In this document: positions 6,560-16,782 of the stretch, piece by piece
How the letters are laid out: every line of letters begins with the position of its first letter
Position numbering within the stretch: the first letter of the stretch is position 1
Source of the DNA: a virus
DNA: 24,580 nt
Strand: one strand, 5' to 3'
Virus record (IMG/VR): IMGVR_UViG_3300028569_000166
Span: 1-24,580 of that record
The notes under the pieces: model-generated
What the model saw: only the letters and a program-made list of their open reading frames with translations
The model's database searches: none
What the model was told of the DNA's origin: nothing
Translations under genes and position numbers: made by a program

Positions 6560-8404
6560 ATGGCTACAACAAATAGAGATATAAAATATATTAATCGTGA
6601 TTTTTCAGATTTCAGACAACGATTAATTGAATTTAGTAAAACCTACTTCCCGCAAACATATAATGATTTCTCAGAAGCATCCCCAGGTATGATGTTTATG
6701 GAGCAAGTATCATATGTTGGTGATGTTTTAAGTTTTTATTTAGATAACCAATTCCAAGAAACTTTTATTCAATATGCCCAACAAATTAATAATATATATG
6801 AATTAGCATATATGTTTGGATATAAACCAAAAGTAACAGGAGCAGCTCAAGTAACAATAGATTTTTATCAACAATTACCAGCTAAACAAATAGGAGTAGA
6901 TTATTTTCCAGATTATGATTATGCTTTAACTATTAATGAAAATACTACAATATCTTCAATTAATGGAATTTCTTTTTTAATCCAAGATAAAATTGATTTT
7001 TCAATATCTAGTTCTCAAGACCCAACAGAAGTAACTATATATCAAATTTCTAATAATACTCCACAGTATTATCTTTTAAAGAAAAGCAGAAATGCTATTT
7101 CATCTACAATTAATACAACTACTTTTAACTTTACTGATCCTATCCCATATAATACTGTTACTTTAAGTGTTAATGGATTTATTAAAATTTTAGATGTAAT
7201 AGATTCTGATGGAAATATATGGTATGAGGTAGATCATTTAGGACAAGAAATGGTATTAAATCCTATTAAAAATACTAATATTAATGATCCTAATAAAACA
7301 GATGATACTCCTTATTTATTAAGACTTAAAAAAGTAGCTAGACGATTTGCTACTAGAATAATATCTCCAACATTAATTACTATGCAATTTGGGGTAGGAT
7401 CTCCATCTGACATAACTGAAGAAATAACACCTAATGCTGATAATGTTGGTTTGGGTTTACCTTTTAAACAAGATAAATTAACAACAGCTTATTCTCCTGT
7501 TAATTTTTTATATACAAGTACATATGGTATAGCTCCTTCAAATACTACTTTAACTGTAAGATATTTAACTGGAGGTGGAGTATCATCAAATGTAAGTGTT
7601 AATACTTTAACCCAATTAAATACTACTAACACTAAATTTAATAATATTAATTTAAATCCTATAACTGCTAATTATATTTTTAATTCATTAGCAACTAATA
7701 ATGATGAAGCTGCTAGCGGAGGAAATTCAGGAGATACCCCAGAACAAATACGTCAAAATTCTCTTGCATTTGTAGCTTCCCAACAACGCTCAGTAACAGC
7801 TGATGATTATTTAATTAGAGCTTTAAGTATGCCCTCAAACTATGGCTCAGTTACTAAAGCATATATTGAACAACCTAAATTAACCGATAATCAAGTTTCT
7901 ACTATTGAAACTTTAAATTTATATGTTCTATCCCAAAATGCAGATGGGCAATTAGATTATGCTACTAAAACTCTAAAAAATAATTTAAGAACATATATTT
8001 CCCAATATAGAATAATTGGAGATAATATTGAAATTAGAGATGCGTTTATAATAAACATAGCTGTTGATTTTGAAATTATAATTCTTCCTGAATATAATAA
8101 TAATAAAGTATTACTAAGTTGTATCTCAGCATTACAAAATTATTTTAATATTTCTAATTGGCAAATTAACCAACCTATTCTATTAAAAGATCTTTACATT
8201 TTATTAGATAAAATTAAAGGAGTTCAAACGGTTAAAAATATTTCTATAATTAATAAAGCAGGAACTACTTTAGGTTACTCTCAATATGCTTATGATATAA
8301 CTGGAGCAATTCAAAATCAAGTAATATATCCTTCATTAGACCCAAGTATATTTGAAATAAAATATCCTAATCAAGATATTAAAGGTAAAGTAGTTCCTTT
8401 ATAA
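6560..8404 (+). CDS. 6: Baseplate wedge protein gp6 (Baseplate_J / gpJ-like)
   Basis: The protein is 614 residues; T4 gp6 is 660. Near the N-terminus, INRDFSDFRQRL (11-22) and DFSEASPGMMFMEQVSYVGD (36-55) match the conserved opening of T4-like gp6. In the second half, residues about 388-440 (GDTPEQIRQNSLAFVASQQR followed by SVTADDYLIRA) match the Baseplate_J motif, in which a string of substituted residues ends in 'xVTxxDY'. The C-terminal ~110 residues are a beta/alpha domain likely to bind the next wedge. gp6 dimers form the continuous inner ring of the baseplate and interact with gp25 and gp7/gpI, whose genes flank it here. The start is the only ATG near the preceding stop. Confidence 0.88.
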   Translation: MATTNRDIKYINRDFSDFRQRLIEFSKTYFPQTYNDFSEASPGMMFMEQVSYVGDVLSFYLDNQFQETFIQYAQQINNIYELAYMFGYKPKVTGAAQVTIDFYQQLPAKQIGVDYFPDYDYALTINENTTISSINGISFLIQDKIDFSISSSQDPTEVTIYQISNNTPQYYLLKKSRNAISSTINTTTFNFTDPIPYNTVTLSVNGFIKILDVIDSDGNIWYEVDHLGQEMVLNPIKNTNINDPNKTDDTPYLLRLKKVARRFATRIISPTLITMQFGVGSPSDITEEITPNADNVGLGLPFKQDKLTTAYSPVNFLYTSTYGIAPSNTTLTVRYLTGGGVSSNVSVNTLTQLNTTNTKFNNINLNPITANYIFNSLATNNDEAASGGNSGDTPEQIRQNSLAFVASQQRSVTADDYLIRALSMPSNYGSVTKAYIEQPKLTDNQVSTIETLNLYVLSQNADGQLDYATKTLKNNLRTYISQYRIIGDNIEIRDAFIINIAVDFEIIILPEYNNNKVLLSCISALQNYFNISNWQINQPILLKDLYILLDKIKGVQTVKNISIINKAGTTLGYSQYAYDITGAIQNQVIYPSLDPSIFEIKYPNQDIKGKVVPL

Positions 8405-8408
8405 CATC

Positions 8409-8419
8409 ATATTTATAAT
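8409..8419 (+). promoter_or_regulatory. Putative phage late promoter (site 3)
   Basis: ATATTTATAAT, followed by AAAACA, lies in the 27-base gap after gene 6 and 12 bases before the ATG at 8432. The 17 bases 8409-8425 are identical to 1766-1782. No -35 element is apparent. As at site 1, a short leader of roughly 5-10 bases would result. Confidence 0.5.
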
Positions 8420-8431
8420 AAAACATTATAA

Positions 8432-9631
8432 ATGGCTGTTTATAAGATATTCCCTACTCAAGATACTACTCTATATTCCTCATACCCTGTAATGAACACA
8501 GGTTTAGATGCTATATTAGAAATATCTAATAAATTAAATTCTTCAAATACTCCTTTTATATCTAGATATCTTGTTCAATTTGATGATCAAGAAATTCAAG
8601 ATATTATAACTAATAAAATTCAAGGAAATCTTTACGATATATACCTTAAAAATTTTATAGCTGAAGCTCAAGGAGTTAATCTCAATATAATCCTAGAAAT
8701 CTTACCAGTAGCACAATCTTGGAATAATGGTACTGGATATACTTTAGCTGCACCCCAAGTGACTGATGGAGCATCATGGATATACTCTAATTATAGCGGC
8801 TCAGGACCTTGGAGTCCTTTTGGATCATATTCAACTGTAAGTAGTTCTTTTAATTATACTAGTTCTTTTAATTTAAATTATGGACCCGCTGGGGGAGGTA
8901 ATTGGTTTTATGATACTTCAGGAAGTTTATATGTTGTATTTGGATATGTCCAATCTGGATATGTTGGAAACTCAGCTTTCCATGGGTCAAACACAATCAA
9001 TTTCCAATTACGAGACAATAAAGATATTGAAGCTAATGTAACTAAAACAGTTAAAGCTTGGTTTTCAGGATCTATCCCAAATTATGGATTTATAGTTAAA
9101 TTAACTGGATCCCAAGAATTTATACCTGATAAAAATATTCAACCTATATTTAAATATTATAGTGTTGATACTAATACTATATATCCTCCATGTTTAGAAT
9201 TTAGATGGAGAGATTATTCTACAGTCTTAACAGGATCAGCCACAGGAAGTATTATAAATACAGTTGATTTAAAAATGTCTTTATCTGAAAATCCAGGAGA
9301 ATTTTATCCAACTAGTATTAATAGATTTTATATAAATGTAAGTCCATTATATCCACCTAGAACTTACCAAACATCTTCATTATTTACTACTTTAAATTAT
9401 TTACCAACTACTTCATATTATGCTATAAAAGACTTGGCTACCAATGAATTTGTTGTTAGCTTTGATAACCTATACACTCAAATTAGTTCTGATATAAATG
9501 GGAATTATTTTGATGTTTATATGAGTGGATTAGAACCTGAAAGATATTATCAAATCTTAATTAAATCTCATATTAATGGCTCAACTATTATATATGATGA
9601 TAATTATTATTTTAAAGTTATAAATGGATGA
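8432..9631 (+). CDS. Virion structural protein with DNRLRE-like beta sandwich
   Basis: The protein is 399 residues and beta-rich. The start IFPTQDTTLYSSYPVMNTG (6-24) and the segment around residues 90-120 (ILPVAQSWNNGTGY, then a Gly-Ala-Ser-Trp turn) follow the DNRLRE/CBM96-like pattern 'P..DTT....P..N.G' ... 'P....W..G....'. Residues about 105-175 are a Gly/Ser/Tyr-rich insertion and the last third is a separate beta domain. Such domains occur in phage tail and baseplate proteins and in secreted bacterial proteins as adhesive or scaffolding modules. It lies between gp6 and the gp7-like gene, so it is probably a peripheral baseplate component or a fibre attachment protein. It overlaps the next gene by four bases (ATGA). 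The domain call is moderate. Confidence 0.6.
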   Translation: MAVYKIFPTQDTTLYSSYPVMNTGLDAILEISNKLNSSNTPFISRYLVQFDDQEIQDIITNKIQGNLYDIYLKNFIAEAQGVNLNIILEILPVAQSWNNGTGYTLAAPQVTDGASWIYSNYSGSGPWSPFGSYSTVSSSFNYTSSFNLNYGPAGGGNWFYDTSGSLYVVFGYVQSGYVGNSAFHGSNTINFQLRDNKDIEANVTKTVKAWFSGSIPNYGFIVKLTGSQEFIPDKNIQPIFKYYSVDTNTIYPPCLEFRWRDYSTVLTGSATGSIINTVDLKMSLSENPGEFYPTSINRFYINVSPLYPPRTYQTSSLFTTLNYLPTTSYYAIKDLATNEFVVSFDNLYTQISSDINGNYFDVYMSGLEPERYYQILIKSHINGSTIIYDDNYYFKVING

Positions 9632-9990
9632 GTGAAAATATAAATTTACAAAAACAAGTATATAATAAAGGAGATTATTCTAAAGTTATTGATACTTCTT
9701 TTACCCAATTAGGAGTAAAAAATATCCAACAAGAAATCGAAATCCAACCAACAGTAAATGATTTTTTTAATCTTTACAATGATTTATTCTATGATATCCC
9801 AGAATTAGGAAATACTAATTCACATGAATATTTAATTAAAAAAAGTAGTGAGTATATAAATTTTGAATTTAATCAAGAAATAATTTTAACACTTCAAGAT
9901 GAAATAGCTCAATTAAGAATTGATTTACTTAATACTCAAAAGCAAGTAGTAGAGTTACAAACAGGAACAATACTAGCTAACCCTCAATAA
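9628..9990 (+). CDS. Small baseplate-region protein with C-terminal coiled coil
   Basis: The protein is 120 residues. Residues about 45-80 (TVNDFFNLYNDLFYDIPELG then NSHEYLIKKSSEYI) form a compact helical region of a type I associate with T4-like marine phage virion proteins. Residues about 82-113 are a heptad-like coiled coil (IILTLQDEIAQLRIDLLN). It has no enzyme motif, signal or membrane segment. It starts in an ATGA overlap with the preceding gene and overlaps the giant gene by one base, so synthesis of the three is probably coupled. It is likely an oligomeric connector between wedge proteins. Confidence 0.6.
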   Translation: MSENINLQKQVYNKGDYSKVIDTSFTQLGVKNIQQEIEIQPTVNDFFNLYNDLFYDIPELGNTNSHEYLIKKSSEYINFEFNQEIILTLQDEIAQLRIDLLNTQKQVVELQTGTILANPQ

Positions 9991-12900
9991 TGGCCGCAGA
10001 AATTACCCAAATAGATATTGAAAATTTTACTTCACAAACTTATGAAGTACAAGATACAAATTTAATTCCTTCATTTGAAATTAATACATCTTTAACTTCT
10101 AGCAGTTATATTGAATTATTTATTTACGATAATAACCAAAATGTCTTAATATCTGAATATAATTTTTCCCAATATACAGTTCTAAATGACGGACAATCTG
10201 CAGGAAATAATAATGATATTTCTCAAATAGAAATAAACCCTGAAGAAATCCTCCTTAATTATGATTTTTTTCAAGGAGAATATGTTACATATTTTAATTT
10301 TTTAAATAAAAAAATAGGTTCTTATTTACAACAACTATATATATCTGAAATTTCATCTGATAGAACTGAAATAAGATTAAATAGTACTTCTTTAACAATT
10401 ATTGATTTAATCGAGCAAACAACAAACTTTGTTCAAGAAAGAGAAGATAGTTCTTATTTTTTAGATTTTTATCTTAATTTTGGAGATAATCAACTTATTA
10501 TAGCTAATAATATTCAATTAGATAATCAAGATCCAATAAATCCAACAGTTTTAGTTAAATTATATGAACCATTACCTGTTGATTTTATTTTAAATTCTAC
10601 ATTATGGATTATTACATCTATTGAAGAATCAATAGCTTATAAAGTAACATACCCTAATAATGTATTCATTATTAATGATACTATACCAGTTAATGGACCT
10701 AATTTTAATTTAAATATTAAAGATCAAGTAAATAATTCAACTTTAGAATTATCTTATATTGATTTAATATCTACTTCTTTAACCAGTTCCCAAACCCAAT
10801 TAAATAGTTTACTCGAAGAAAAAGAAATCGATATTAATATTGATTATTCTAATTTTTATAATTTTGTACATTTTAGCTCGGCTAAAACTCGTTTAGAAAA
10901 TTTCTATTATAAATTAGAATTAATCGAACAGTATTCATCTTTAATTTTATCATTAAATAATGTTGTAAATTCACCTTCTCAAATTAGTAGCAGTAAAATT
11001 ACATATGAATCAAGTATAAATAACATTATAACTAATTTTGATAATTACGAATATTATTTATATTATAATAGTAGTTCTTATGCTTGGCCTAAATCTAACA
11101 TAGAACCTCCTTATCAATTATATTCAACTATTAATCCTATATCTTTAACTTGGTTAGGTAGTGATAATATTAATAGTCCATATTATGGAGGTTTAATTTT
11201 ATCAGCTTCATCATTTGATAATAATAATCAAGATAATTTACTTTATACTATCCCTGAATATCTTAGAGATGATCCTGCTAATCAACAATATGAATTATTT
11301 ATTGAAATGGTAGGCCAATTTTATGATAATATTTGGATTTATTATAAAGACGTTACTGAAAAATACAATGCAGATAACCGCTTAGACTATGGTGTATCAA
11401 AAGATATAGTAGCGGATGCTATTAGAGAATTTGGTATTAAATTATATCAAAACAATTTTTCTAATGAGGATTTATACACAGCATTTTTAGGTTTAACTCC
11501 TGGAGGTGGATTATTTCCATTTTCTAATATTACTGGCTCACTCCCAACCCCTAGTGGATTTGAATATATTGATACTTTAATATCAGCCTCTAATGATTAT
11601 ATGCCGTTAGATGATGTAAATAAATCGTTATATAAACGCATTTATCATAATCTACCATACCTACTCAAGTCGAAAGGTACATTACCCGGATTACGCGCTT
11701 TGATTACCTCATATGGTATTCCTGATACTATATTAAGGATTAATGAATATGGTGGTAAAGATAAAATAAACTCAAATGACTGGGATTTCTGGCAAGATAC
11801 ATTTAATTATACCTTTACTACCCCAGCTAATAATTTTATTTCATCTGACTGGAATGTTAACCCAACTTGGAATACTTTAAATGGAGTACCTGACTCAATA
11901 TCATTTAGATTTAAAACCACAGGTCTCCCCCAAAATAACATCCCATATTCTCAAAGTCTATGGAATTTAGATAATGACAGAGCATTCTTAACCCTTAAAT
12001 ATACAGGATCAGGATATACAAGTGGTTCATATTTAGGATCAACTATTGATCCTTATTATCAATATGCTCATTTAGAGCTTTATCCTGGATATAATAATAC
12101 TCCTACAATATCTGCTAGTATTTATCTTCCATTTTTTGATGGTGGATGGTGGTCTGTAATGATTAATAGAGTACCAAGTACTTCTAGTGGTAATAGTGAT
12201 TTTACTTTATATGCTGGAAATAAAATATATGAAGGTGGAGATAATGGAACTTTACTTGGATTTTATTCATCCTCAACTGTTACCGTTGATGATACTGATT
12301 GGATTAATATTGGAACTTCTAATTTTGCATTAGGGGGGCATATTATAAACGGAGAATTATATGATTACTTCTCAGGATCACTTCAAGAGATTAGATATTT
12401 TAAATCTCCTTTAAATGAAACGGTATTTAAGGATTATATAATGAATCCTTATTCAATTGAAGGAAATACTATTAACTCATCACCTGATGAACTTATATTT
12501 AGAGCATCATTAGGGGGTGAATTATACACAGGATCAAATTCAATCCATCCTAAAGTAACAGGTTCTTGGACACCGGTAAATTCTTTTAATTTAAATAGTA
12601 ATTTTAATTTTTTCCAAACCCCTACTTTTATTCCAAATACAGAATATTTCTTTTATGATCAACCTGTAATAGGAATTAAAAATGCTATATCTGATAAAAT
12701 TAGATTAGAAGATAATATTTTACCCGCAGGTGATACTTTATCTCCATTTAAGATTATTTCCCAACAAACTAATGCTAGCCAAAGTTATACAGCTAATACT
12801 AATTTACTTGAAGTAGCATTTTCACCCCAAGATGAAATTAATGATGATATTACATCTCAAATTGGATACTTCAATATAGGAGAATATATAGGTGACCCTA

Positions 12901-15900
12901 GAGAAAGATTCACCCCAGATCAATCATACCCATCTTTAAATAAATTTAGAGATGATTATTTTCAAAAATACATTAAAAATTATGATTTAGTTGATTTTAT
13001 TAGACTAATTAAATTTTTTGATAACTCATTATTTAAAATGATTAAAGACTTTGTACCTGCTCGTACAAGTCTAGCTTCAGGTATTGTTATTAAACAACAT
13101 ATTCTTGAAAGAAATAAATATCCTCAACCTAAAGTTGATAATCATTCAACTATAGCTTATTATAAACTCAACCCATATAATACTCCTATTATTGTTCAAG
13201 ATATTTCAATATCTGGAACTGTAGCACCCCAATGGAATGACTACCAACCAGGTACTATAGAAAATTTTAGTGGAGGAACTGGAGGAACATTTGAACCATT
13301 TAATGGAATTAATACTTCTCCTTATGGTCCTAATGGTATTGGGCCTGAAAATATTTATTTTATTACTCAAAGTTGGACAAAAACAACTTCCACTACATTA
13401 GGACCAGTAACTATATTACATGATGCTCAAGATGAATTTTATGATGGAGAATTTAGTGGATCTATTGTAATTGTTACAACACAAAGTTTATTTGCTCCTT
13501 ACCCTTCTACATTTGAATCTATCCCTTATAAATTAGTTCAATATTATAGTACTTCTTCTACTGAAGAAAATATATTTAAAAATAATTTTTTAGACCCAAA
13601 TACAGCTCCTAGTAATGGTGAAATTTTATTCTTCAATGAACAAATTATTGGAATTAACCCCCCATTATTTGAAACTAAATATTTAAAAATAGCTAAAGTA
13701 GATTGTAATGGAGTAGACCAATCAAATCCTTTAGGACAAATTACTGACCTAAAAGTTTTTATCCCAATAGCTAATTATTATGCTCCATATGCAATATCTA
13801 ATATAACAGAATACTCTACTTATTATTTTTATACGGCTAATGAAACTGAATTTTTCACAGGCTCAATATGGCCTAATCAAATTTTAGATTATACTACTAC
13901 AGCTTCAATTACTACTTTACGACAAATACCATTTGCTAATTCTTACATAATAAATTCATGGGGTACTAAAACAGGAGATATTCCTAATTATTTTGATCTT
14001 AGTTCTGGGATTTATACTTTAAATAATACTCCTAATACTAAATTAACTATATCTGCTTCTATTGATACTTTTGGATATCTTCCAATAGGATCTACAGGTA
14101 AAGCTAGTTTAATACTTTTAAGAAATAATTCTGAAACTGCTTTAACTACTCAAACATATAATTTAAATGGATCTGATACTACTTTATTATCAACATCTAT
14201 CTATCCTATCCAACAAGATCAAATATATATTAAAATTACCCGTGGACTTTATTCTACAGGTATACTTGAAATTTTAAATACCCAATTACATCTAACACAA
14301 AGTAACCTCCCAATTATATCAAATTGCAACCCAGTAATTATAGAACCTTATTTAACAACACCTAATTATTATAATAGTGATTATAACCCATTATTAAATA
14401 ATATTGATACAGATAGATTAAGTACTATATATGAAGATATTGAATATTACCCTGGGATATTAACCCCTATAAACTTTGAACTTCTAATAAGTGGAAGTGC
14501 TTTAAAAGCAGCAATTCAAGACTCTAATTATACTACAAAACGCCATATTATACCAAGGTATGAAGGTAGTAAATCTACATCACAATTATTAAATACTTGG
14601 TCTCCACCTAACACTATAATCGGATATTCAGATCAAGGAACATATGGTCTTATTCCAACAGTAGAAAGCTTAAAAACCTCAGTTGCTTATGCGGTAGGTA
14701 TTGGGGGTTGGCCCCCTGAAAGAATGAATGCCTCAGCAGTAATGATTAAATATTTAATAAACTCTGATGGTAGTGTAACTATACCTAATATAACTGAGAA
14801 TTCATTAGCAGATGTTCAAAATAATTTTATTACTAATGAAAGAATTATCATCCAATCTACTAATATGGGATCTGGGGAAGCAATCCAATACAGAAATATA
14901 ATTAGAGGAGGATCAAGAATTGAACCTATTTTATATAATCAAATAGGAAAAATGCCTGGGGGAACTTTTGCTAATAGTATTGATTTAACTGATAATGGGA
15001 TTACAGGAAGTGTAGTAAATAACTTTCAAGCTCAATTAAGACCTTCTAGTTATACAATAAATACATTAGGTACTTCTTATTCTGAAGTTATATACGATAC
15101 TATTTCTTACCAAGGCAATGCTGCTACATTCTCACCCCAAACTATTTCAGGATATACATCATATAGATATAGAGTTAATACATCTTTAGTAAGTGAAGGT
15201 TCTGGTTTAGATGTGATAGCTGATATGAATTTTACCGATACTAATCCACAATATGGGGCAACATCAAAAGTTAACTGGAGAATAGTTAGATTAAGAGGAG
15301 GTATTAAAACAGTTTTAATTTCTAACGCTTCATGGCTTGTTGTAGGTTTTATATCTGGACAAGGAGTTAATTTTACCACTGTTGATAATGCTCAAAATAG
15401 CATCTATGTTTCAATCCCTTACAATGACCTTGTAAATAATGATGAATTATTCGTTGAAGTAGAATGGAATGGTACCGGAAATGTAGTAATAGAATCCAAT
15501 TCTAAATTTATTATTAACCAAACAGTTATCCCTAACTCTGCTATATCTACTAATGGATTATGGATTTCTTCCTCAGGAAACATCACATCAGAAATTAATT
15601 TATCTGGTTTTTCTGGAACAAATATAATATATACTCCATCATCATCATTAGTAACATATTATGATAATCCATATGTATTTCAAAAAGATATTTCAGGTTC
15701 AGGATTTAACCCAATAGCATTACCTTGGTCAATTAAATATGGTGATGAATTTAGATTTGAAGGATGGGAAAATAGAGTATTTCAAGTTGCTAAAGCTGAA
15801 ATAATAAATAATCCAAATATACCTGGGTCTCCAATATTAGCAGTTGAATTAAATCAACCTATCCCTATTTCAGGCTCTATGAATCTTGATCAATTTTTAA

Positions 15901-16061
15901 TTAGAAGATATATTGATGATGCTACTCAAATTTTAATGGAAGGATTTAGACCTATTAATTCCCAAGGACCATATATTATAAGACCTGAATATGTAGTTTC
16001 TGAATTAAATAAAAACGTTGATGAATTTATATTAGAACTTACACAGAAAGGTTTGATTTAA
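9990..16061 (+). CDS. Giant baseplate wedge/virion protein with gpI(gp7)-like and LamG-like regions
   Basis: At 2023 residues this is the largest gene in the window; T4 gp7 is 1032. Residues 1-400 are beta- and Asn/Ser-rich. Residues about 420-590 are helical (YELFIEMVGQFYDNIWIYYK, later LPYLLKSKGTLPGLRALITS) and resemble phage tail protein I (P2 gpI), the counterpart of gp7; the KGT-x-x-G motif is typical. Residues about 610-830 look like a LamG/concanavalin-like domain (GWWSVMINR, LQEIRYFKSPLN). Residues about 1000-1050 (FVPARTSLASGIVIKQHILE) form another segment I associate with related phage proteins. The C-terminal ~60 residues are helical. Gene order gp25-gp6-this protein supports a gp7 equivalent. 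The LamG module may bind glycans or connect fibres. Confidence 0.68.
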   Translation: MAAEITQIDIENFTSQTYEVQDTNLIPSFEINTSLTSSSYIELFIYDNNQNVLISEYNFSQYTVLNDGQSAGNNNDISQIEINPEEILLNYDFFQGEYVTYFNFLNKKIGSYLQQLYISEISSDRTEIRLNSTSLTIIDLIEQTTNFVQEREDSSYFLDFYLNFGDNQLIIANNIQLDNQDPINPTVLVKLYEPLPVDFILNSTLWIITSIEESIAYKVTYPNNVFIINDTIPVNGPNFNLNIKDQVNNSTLELSYIDLISTSLTSSQTQLNSLLEEKEIDINIDYSNFYNFVHFSSAKTRLENFYYKLELIEQYSSLILSLNNVVNSPSQISSSKITYESSINNIITNFDNYEYYLYYNSSSYAWPKSNIEPPYQLYSTINPISLTWLGSDNINSPYYGGLILSASSFDNNNQDNLLYTIPEYLRDDPANQQYELFIEMVGQFYDNIWIYYKDVTEKYNADNRLDYGVSKDIVADAIREFGIKLYQNNFSNEDLYTAFLGLTPGGGLFPFSNITGSLPTPSGFEYIDTLISASNDYMPLDDVNKSLYKRIYHNLPYLLKSKGTLPGLRALITSYGIPDTILRINEYGGKDKINSNDWDFWQDTFNYTFTTPANNFISSDWNVNPTWNTLNGVPDSISFRFKTTGLPQNNIPYSQSLWNLDNDRAFLTLKYTGSGYTSGSYLGSTIDPYYQYAHLELYPGYNNTPTISASIYLPFFDGGWWSVMINRVPSTSSGNSDFTLYAGNKIYEGGDNGTLLGFYSSSTVTVDDTDWINIGTSNFALGGHIINGELYDYFSGSLQEIRYFKSPLNETVFKDYIMNPYSIEGNTINSSPDELIFRASLGGELYTGSNSIHPKVTGSWTPVNSFNLNSNFNFFQTPTFIPNTEYFFYDQPVIGIKNAISDKIRLEDNILPAGDTLSPFKIISQQTNASQSYTANTNLLEVAFSPQDEINDDITSQIGYFNIGEYIGDPRERFTPDQSYPSLNKFRDDYFQKYIKNYDLVDFIRLIKFFDNSLFKMIKDFVPARTSLASGIVIKQHILERNKYPQPKVDNHSTIAYYKLNPYNTPIIVQDISISGTVAPQWNDYQPGTIENFSGGTGGTFEPFNGINTSPYGPNGIGPENIYFITQSWTKTTSTTLGPVTILHDAQDEFYDGEFSGSIVIVTTQSLFAPYPSTFESIPYKLVQYYSTSSTEENIFKNNFLDPNTAPSNGEILFFNEQIIGINPPLFETKYLKIAKVDCNGVDQSNPLGQITDLKVFIPIANYYAPYAISNITEYSTYYFYTANETEFFTGSIWPNQILDYTTTASITTLRQIPFANSYIINSWGTKTGDIPNYFDLSSGIYTLNNTPNTKLTISASIDTFGYLPIGSTGKASLILLRNNSETALTTQTYNLNGSDTTLLSTSIYPIQQDQIYIKITRGLYSTGILEILNTQLHLTQSNLPIISNCNPVIIEPYLTTPNYYNSDYNPLLNNIDTDRLSTIYEDIEYYPGILTPINFELLISGSALKAAIQDSNYTTKRHIIPRYEGSKSTSQLLNTWSPPNTIIGYSDQGTYGLIPTVESLKTSVAYAVGIGGWPPERMNASAVMIKYLINSDGSVTIPNITENSLADVQNNFITNERIIIQSTNMGSGEAIQYRNIIRGGSRIEPILYNQIGKMPGGTFANSIDLTDNGITGSVVNNFQAQLRPSSYTINTLGTSYSEVIYDTISYQGNAATFSPQTISGYTSYRYRVNTSLVSEGSGLDVIADMNFTDTNPQYGATSKVNWRIVRLRGGIKTVLISNASWLVVGFISGQGVNFTTVDNAQNSIYVSIPYNDLVNNDELFVEVEWNGTGNVVIESNSKFIINQTVIPNSAISTNGLWISSSGNITSEINLSGFSGTNIIYTPSSSLVTYYDNPYVFQKDISGSGFNPIALPWSIKYGDEFRFEGWENRVFQVAKAEIINNPNIPGSPILAVELNQPIPISGSMNLDQFLIRRYIDDATQILMEGFRPINSQGPYIIRPEYVVSELNKNVDEFILELTQKGLI

Positions 16062-16063
16062 TA

Positions 16064-16090
16064 ATATTTATTAGTATAATACATTATAAT
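16064..16090 (+). promoter_or_regulatory. AT-rich promoter-like gap with degenerate motif
   Basis: The 40-base gap before the gene at 16102 holds ATATTTAT (16064-16071) and two TATAAT hexamers (16075-16080 and 16085-16090). TATAAT and ATTATA (16083-16088) form a 6-base inverted repeat with a 2-base spacer. It is a looser relative of sites 1-3. In such AT-rich DNA these matches could be chance. Confidence 0.3.
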
Positions 16091-16101
16091 AGAAATAAAA
16101 C

Positions 16102-16761
16102 ATGGGATATTTAAATAATCAAGTCGTAACAGTTGACGCGATTTTAACAACTAAAGGTAGAGAATTATTAGCCAAAAATGATGGTTCATTCCGTATTACT
16201 CAATTTGCTTTAGCTGATGATGAAATTGATTATACTTTGTATAATCCTAACCACCCTTCAGGATCCGCTTTTTATGGAGAAGCAATTCAAAATATGCCTC
16301 TACTAGAAGCATTTCCTATCGAGACCCAAATTATGAAATATAAATTAGCTACATTACCTCGCGGAACAGCTAAACTACCAGTATTAAATTTAGGATATGC
16401 AGCAGTAACATTACAACAAGGAACTTCTTTAGCTATTACTCCTCAAACACTCAATTACCTAGGAAATAACCAAACATATGAAACTAGTGGATATGCTTGC
16501 ACTATTTCAGATGTAAGATTATTAAATACATTTACCGGTTTAGGAATTAATACTGAAACTGCTATATCTGCTAATACTGCAGCTACTACAACATTAGGTA
16601 CAAATGTTTCTAAAACTATTATTGGAACTCAATTTAATTTAAGAGGAACAACTATAAATACACTTTTTGGTACTAATACTCAAATCAACGGAACATTAAC
16701 TTTTGTTGGATTAGATAGTGGTGCTAGATTAACTATTCCTCTTACTATTAATTACGTATAA
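16102..16761 (+). CDS. Conserved T4-like virion structural protein (function unknown)
   Basis: The protein is 219 residues. The N-terminal segment VDAILTTKGRELLAKNDGSF followed by TQFALADDEIDY (about 11-45) is a pattern I associate with structural proteins of marine T4-like phages. The rest is beta-rich with Thr, Asn and Leu, consistent with a fibre or surface protein. It has no catalytic motif, signal or membrane segment. It is the first gene after the wedge block and precedes two paralogous structural genes, with which it probably forms a fibre or tail-surface group. The start follows an A-rich stretch without a Shine-Dalgarno box. Confidence 0.62.
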   Translation: MGYLNNQVVTVDAILTTKGRELLAKNDGSFRITQFALADDEIDYTLYNPNHPSGSAFYGEAIQNMPLLEAFPIETQIMKYKLATLPRGTAKLPVLNLGYAAVTLQQGTSLAITPQTLNYLGNNQTYETSGYACTISDVRLLNTFTGLGINTETAISANTAATTTLGTNVSKTIIGTQFNLRGTTINTLFGTNTQINGTLTFVGLDSGARLTIPLTINYV

Positions 16762-16782
16762 TAAAATTAAAACATTTAAATA

